From a bacterium (lineage in GTDB: Bacteria; Patescibacteriota; UBA1384; XYA2-FULL-43-10; 1-14-0-10-43-13): a DNA stretch of 16,362 bases. The notes under the pieces were generated by a model. That model was not told the DNA's origin. It did not search any database and saw only the letters and a list, made by a program, of their open reading frames with translations. Made by a program: the position numbers and the translations under genes. Positions within the stretch are counted from its first letter, which is position 1, and every line of letters begins with the position of its first letter. Of this stretch, positions 13,053-16,362 are shown piece by piece. The DNA is taken from the NCBI GenBank assembly GCA_030649445.1, contig JAUSKR010000015.1:1-16362 (forward strand). Reading direction: 5' to 3'.

Positions 13053-13546
13053 AGCAACTAAAATATTTATGGTATTTATTTTCTGGATTGTTCTTAGTCT
13101 TACTGGACGTTTCTTTTCTGTCGAATTTTGATGTTTATGGTGCCAGCATCATTACCTCATTTCTTATTTTGATAATCATGGCCATTTCTAATAGAGACGA
13201 TGATTATATTTATTTTTCTTTGATTCTGATAATTCTATTTTCTATTTTCTCTTCTCTGCCACTTGGTATCATCGCTATAAATTTTTTAGTTCTGCCGATA
13301 ACTCTGAATATTATTATCAAAAAATATTTTCCACGTCCGAATCACTTTACAATAATGCTTTATTTTATTTTTGCTACATTTATCTTCGATCTTGTTCTGC
13401 TAATTTGGTCAAGAGATTGGAGCGCAACTGGACTTCTGGCAGTCGGCTATTTTGTGGTGATCAATAGTTTTGCTGGTTGGATTATCAATTCAATCTATTT
13501 TTCATTTAAGAAAAGATTCACGCTAGAGACCGAAGTCAAAATATAA
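13049..13546 (+). CDS. mreD: Rod shape-determining membrane protein MreD
   Basis: 165 residues and almost wholly hydrophobic, with about five membrane helices (near residues 6-24, 31-45, 51-72, 74-90, 103-123 and 131-151). MreD partners MreC in the elongation complex. The sequence is weakly conserved, so the name rests mainly on the place between mreC and mrdA and on the ATGA overlap with mreC. It ends in a basic tail (FKKRFTLETEVKI). This is the most AT-rich gene in the window (23% G+C in the counted stretch 13201-13260). Confidence 0.85.
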   Translation: MKQLKYLWYLFSGLFLVLLDVSFLSNFDVYGASIITSFLILIIMAISNRDDDYIYFSLILIILFSIFSSLPLGIIAINFLVLPITLNIIIKKYFPRPNHFTIMLYFIFATFIFDLVLLIWSRDWSATGLLAVGYFVVINSFAGWIINSIYFSFKKRFTLETEVKI

Positions 13547-13561
13547 AAAGCTTGCATATTC

Positions 13562-13641
13562 TACAAATTACGAATTCAGTACAAATATACAAATAATCAG
13601 GGATTCAATTTGTATATTTGTAACCAGATTTGTAATACGTA
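13562..13641. repeat. Spacer inverted repeat built from ACAAAT/ATTTGT
   Basis: The inner arms are a perfect 15-bp pair, TACAAATATACAAAT (13580-13594) with its complement at 13608-13622, around a 13-base loop. Outer arms with words TACAAATTACGAATT and GATTTGTAATACGTA pair imperfectly. It is the strongest hairpin among the AT-rich spacers and lies between mreD and mrdA. Confidence 0.8.
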
Positions 13642-13650
13642 GAGATTTTC

Positions 13651-15591
13651 ATGGATATATTTGGTAATTTTGCAAAATTTAGAGGCGACAAAGACAAGCG
13701 CAAGGTCAGAGAATATTCCGACATTGAGTTTAGTTATTCTGAGTTGGCAACGGAGGCAATAGACAAAGTTGAGGAAAAAAGTCATCTCGGTTTTACATCT
13801 CATTTGAAGTTATTATCAGTTCTGGTTTTTACTGCTCTAGTTTTGCGGTTATTTGTGATTCAGGTTGTCTCTGGAAGTGCCAATCAAAAATTAGCCGAGG
13901 GCAATCGGATCAGGCCGCGGATTATTGAGGCCAATCGTGGCCTGATTTTAGATAAAAACGGCGTTTCGCTAGCTCAGAATTCACCATCATTTGCTTTGGC
14001 AGTTTATCCTTCTGATCTACCAAAGAAAAAAACTGACCGCTTGGCGATCTATCAAAAGATTGCCGATTTAACAAGTCTACCTGTCGATCAGATCAGGACA
14101 GATGCGGAAAAAAACGGATTATCTTCACTTGATGAAATTATAATTTCTGACAATATCTCCCATGATGATGCTTTGCTTCTCGAGCAGAAAATCAATGGTT
14201 TGCCGGGTGCATATGTTGCGACAAAGTCGATCCGACAATATGTCAGTGGTTCAGGCATGGCTCATATCCTTGGTTACACTGGTATTGTGTCGACTGACGA
14301 CATAAAAAACTTTCCTAATTATTATTTGTCTGACCGGATTGGCAAGACCGGCCTGGAGTCACAATATGAAAGCGCTTTGCGAGGAACTCATGGTGTCGAG
14401 CAGATAGAGGTTGATTCAAAAGGCAATATTACTAGAGTTTTGGTTGATAATAGTAATAAGGAGCCAGTCAGCGGCGATAATCTGGTTTTAAATGTCGAAT
14501 TTGGCTTACAACAAGCAACTAGCACGGCACTTCTAAACGGCATGGCAGCAGGCACAAAGCAAAGCGGCCAATCGGTCACCAGCGGTATAGCAATTGTTAT
14601 GAATGTCCAGACCGGTGCCATTTTATCGATGGTATCACAGCCCAGCTATGACAATAACCTCTTTTCAACCAAAATTAGCCAAGCTGATTATTCGAAGCTC
14701 ACCTCCGATCCAACCTTGCCTTTATTCGACCGGGCCATTGCCGGTGTCTACCCGCCCGGCTCGATCGTGAAAATTGTGATGGCCTCGGCCGGCTTGCAGG
14801 AAGGCACGATTACGGCAAACACCTCGATGGTGACTCCGGCAGCGATTAAGCTCGGCGAATATAATTTTCCGGACTGGAAAGATCACAGCTATGAAAGCAC
14901 GGACATCGAGCGGGCAATCGCCGAATCCAACGACATTTTTTTCTATGCCGTCGGCGGAGGTTTCGACAAAATCAAGGGCTTAGGCATCGACCGGATCAAG
15001 AAATACTGGCAGCTTTTTGGCTTGGGCGAAAAAACCGGCATCGATCTACCCGGAGAAGCGGCCGGTCTTTTGCCTGATAACGCTTGGAAAATGAAGACAC
15101 AAAACACGCCTTGGTATATCGGCGATACTTATCACGTTTCAATCGGTCAGGGTGATCTCTTAGTGACGCCCATTCAGATGCTGCGGGCAACGGCGACAAT
15201 TGCCAATGGTGGTAAACTGCTCGAGCCCCAGCTTGTCAACCGGATTGTCGACCACTCTGGCACGACTGTCAAAGAATTTGATCCGAGAATCGAAAGGACT
15301 AATTTTATCAGTGATTCTGTTATTAAAATTGTCCAGCAGGGCATGAGACAAGCGATCGTTTCAGGTTCGGTCAGGAGTATTCTGGCCGATTTTCCAATTC
15401 CAGTTGCCGGTAAGACTGGCACAGCCCAATTTATGAACAACGCCAAAACTCATGCCTGGTTCGAATGTTACGCGCCGTATGACAATCCACAAATTGCTGT
15501 GATTGTTTTGGTTGAAGGCGGCGGTGAAGGATTCGACATTGCTGGGCCGGTTGCCAAGGACATCATGACATATTATTTTGCTCAGAAATAA
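13651..15591 (+). CDS. mrdA: Penicillin-binding protein 2, class B transpeptidase of elongation
   Basis: 646 residues. PBP2 cross-links peptidoglycan during sideways growth together with RodA and MreBCD; rodA is not in the window. A 50-residue cytoplasmic N-terminus is followed by a membrane helix (about 51-75). EANRGLILDKNG (94-104) marks the pedestal domain that contacts MreC. Catalytic motifs: YPPGSIVK with nucleophile S371 and K374, S426-N-D428 (E. coli PBP2 likewise has SxD, not SxN), and GKTGTAQ with K588-T-G590. SQPSYDNN (329-336) and the GIDLPGEAAG segment are family hallmarks. The N-terminal extension is somewhat long and charged. The start at 13651 lacks a strong ribosome site; no nearby alternative fits better. 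Confidence 0.96.
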   Translation: MDIFGNFAKFRGDKDKRKVREYSDIEFSYSELATEAIDKVEEKSHLGFTSHLKLLSVLVFTALVLRLFVIQVVSGSANQKLAEGNRIRPRIIEANRGLILDKNGVSLAQNSPSFALAVYPSDLPKKKTDRLAIYQKIADLTSLPVDQIRTDAEKNGLSSLDEIIISDNISHDDALLLEQKINGLPGAYVATKSIRQYVSGSGMAHILGYTGIVSTDDIKNFPNYYLSDRIGKTGLESQYESALRGTHGVEQIEVDSKGNITRVLVDNSNKEPVSGDNLVLNVEFGLQQATSTALLNGMAAGTKQSGQSVTSGIAIVMNVQTGAILSMVSQPSYDNNLFSTKISQADYSKLTSDPTLPLFDRAIAGVYPPGSIVKIVMASAGLQEGTITANTSMVTPAAIKLGEYNFPDWKDHSYESTDIERAIAESNDIFFYAVGGGFDKIKGLGIDRIKKYWQLFGLGEKTGIDLPGEAAGLLPDNAWKMKTQNTPWYIGDTYHVSIGQGDLLVTPIQMLRATATIANGGKLLEPQLVNRIVDHSGTTVKEFDPRIERTNFISDSVIKIVQQGMRQAIVSGSVRSILADFPIPVAGKTGTAQFMNNAKTHAWFECYAPYDNPQIAVIVLVEGGGEGFDIAGPVAKDIMTYYFAQK

Positions 15592-15781
15592 TTCAGAATC
15601 ATAAAACAAAATCAAATCCAGTAATAACAAAACCCTATAATTGAGAAACTAAAGTATTGACAGGACAAGCTATTTTTGAGAGAATTATTTCCCCTAAGTA
15701 ATAAAAATATAATAAATCAAAACGCTGCACGTAGTCTGAAAGACGTGGGCGATTTTTTTTCCGAAAAGTCGAAAGGGCAAG
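15592..15781 (+). promoter_or_regulatory. greA leader with promoter and terminator-like hairpin
   Basis: A promoter with a consensus -35, TTGACA (15657-15662), a 17-bp spacer, and GAGAAT (15680-15685) as a -10 box. Downstream, a hairpin (CGC...CAC...GTCT-GAA-AGAC-GTG...GCG, 15722-15751) is directly followed by eight T's (15752-15759), the shape of an intrinsic terminator, only 22 bases before the greA ATG. The ribosome site GAAAGGG is at 15771-15777. The same structure could instead end the mrdA transcript, but its place after a promoter suggests attenuation. Confidence 0.6.
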
Positions 15782-16234
15782 ATGAGCAATTATGTGACTG
15801 AAAACGGTCTCTTGAAGCTCCGAGAAAAATTGAAAGAGATTAAGTTGAAGATGAAGGCGACCAGCCAGAAGATCAAAGAAGCCCGGGAAATGGGTGATTT
15901 ATCGGAGAACGCCGAATATCATGAGGCGAAAAACGAACAGTTGTATCTGATGAGCAAGGAGTCCGAACTTGGACAGAAAATCAAGAACGCCCAGATAATT
16001 ACCAAAGAATGCAAAACTGACACTGTTAATGTTGGCTGTACCGTCGAAATTGATGACGACGGCGAGAAAATGAGCTATGAGATCGTCGGTAGCGACGAAG
16101 CTGATCCAATCAACGGCCGCATCTCTGTCGATTCGCCAATCGGCTCGGCCTTAGTCGGCCATAAAAAAGGCGATTCAGTCGAAGTCAAAACTCCGGCAGG
16201 CGTCTCTAGCTGCAAAATTTTGAAGATCGGTTAA
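15782..16234 (+). CDS. greA: Transcription elongation factor GreA
   Basis: 150 residues. GreA enters the secondary channel of RNA polymerase and promotes cleavage of backtracked RNA. The ATG at 15782 has GAAAGGG upstream. The coiled coil occupies residues 5-75, with the tip motif EAREMGDLSENAEYHEAK (33-50) carrying the acids D39 and E42, which match the catalytic D41/E44 of E. coli. The C-terminal globular domain has the normal pattern (DPINGRISVDSPIGSALVGHKKGDSVEVKTPAG). The length is close to the family's usual 155-160. It is a single-gene unit between the leader at 15592-15781 and a terminator at 16262-16288. Confidence 0.97.
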   Translation: MSNYVTENGLLKLREKLKEIKLKMKATSQKIKEAREMGDLSENAEYHEAKNEQLYLMSKESELGQKIKNAQIITKECKTDTVNVGCTVEIDDDGEKMSYEIVGSDEADPINGRISVDSPIGSALVGHKKGDSVEVKTPAGVSSCKILKIG

Positions 16235-16261
16235 ACATAAATTTGAACTGCTCTAAACTAA

Positions 16262-16288
16262 AAAACTCGGCAGAAATGCCGGGGTTTT
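16262..16288 (+). terminator. greA terminator, possibly bidirectional
   Basis: AAAACTCGGC (16262-16271), loop AGAAAT, then GCCGGGGTTTT (16278-16288). The stem has six pairs including one G-U, and the flanking A and T tracts add to it around a bulged G. Confidence 0.8.
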
Positions 16289-16310
16289 GGTGTGGCAGCC
16301 AACCAAAACC

Positions 16311-16340
16311 TTGCGTTGTGCGGGGTTTGTTCGGTATAAT
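16311..16340 (+). promoter_or_regulatory. Promoter for a gene beyond the window
   Basis: TTGCGT (16311-16316), an 18-bp spacer, and TATAAT (16335-16340), a consensus -10 box. No start codon follows before the window ends. Confidence 0.6.
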
Positions 16341-16362
16341 TCAGATATCGCAAAAATAATTT

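Overview
All convincing genes lie on the plus strand. The window looks like chromosome from a Candidate Phyla Radiation (Patescibacteria) bacterium. Four things suggest this: a shortened alanyl-tRNA synthetase without its C-terminal domain; a membrane-anchored 614-residue protein (Rossmann-like head, acidic linker, one membrane helix, baseplate-J-like ectodomain) of a kind I associate with CPR genomes; a compact ftsA/ruvX/mltG/mreBCD/mrdA series; and spacers full of palindromic repeats. I cannot place it more precisely than that.

Layout: 1-61 is the 3' part of tRNA-Leu(UAA). 178-666 is a small cysteine-rich protein. 757-1398 is a membrane-anchored lytic transglycosylase, followed 4 bp later by alaS (1403-3271). 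alaS carries three REP/MITE-like palindromes translated in frame. 3448-5946 is a GC-rich pyrimidine module: a degenerate phosphoribosyltransferase-like gene, pyrF and pyrE, with its own promoters, hairpins and strong ribosome binding sites. Two sampled 60-base stretches in pyrF and pyrE are 67% and 63% G+C, against 23% in a stretch of mreD. This module looks acquired, or under different composition pressure. 6070-6171 holds two small cruciform-type repeats in the leader of an ftsA-like gene (6195-7442). Then come the 614-residue membrane protein, ruvX, mltG, mreB, mreC, mreD and mrdA, which form a rod-shape and cell-wall elongation block. greA (15782-16234) closes the window behind a promoter and a terminator-like hairpin. 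A further promoter at 16311-16340 serves a gene beyond the edge.

How the genes fit together: MreB filaments with MreC/MreD position the transpeptidase PBP2 (mrdA). MltG and the SLT-type enzyme cleave glycan strands. The FtsA-like ATPase and the 614-residue membrane protein probably link cytoplasmic filaments to the envelope. PyrE and PyrF make UMP from orotate. AlaRS, tRNA-Leu, RuvX and GreA are housekeeping.

The most unusual content is not a named gene system. It is (i) mobile palindromes fixed in frame inside alaS and inside the linker of the 614-residue protein, (ii) a different imperfect inverted repeat in most spacers, each built from its own short word, (iii) structured leaders before pyrF and greA that look like attenuators, and (iv) a PRTase-like protein that has lost its PRPP-binding acidic pair but sits with pyrF and pyrE.
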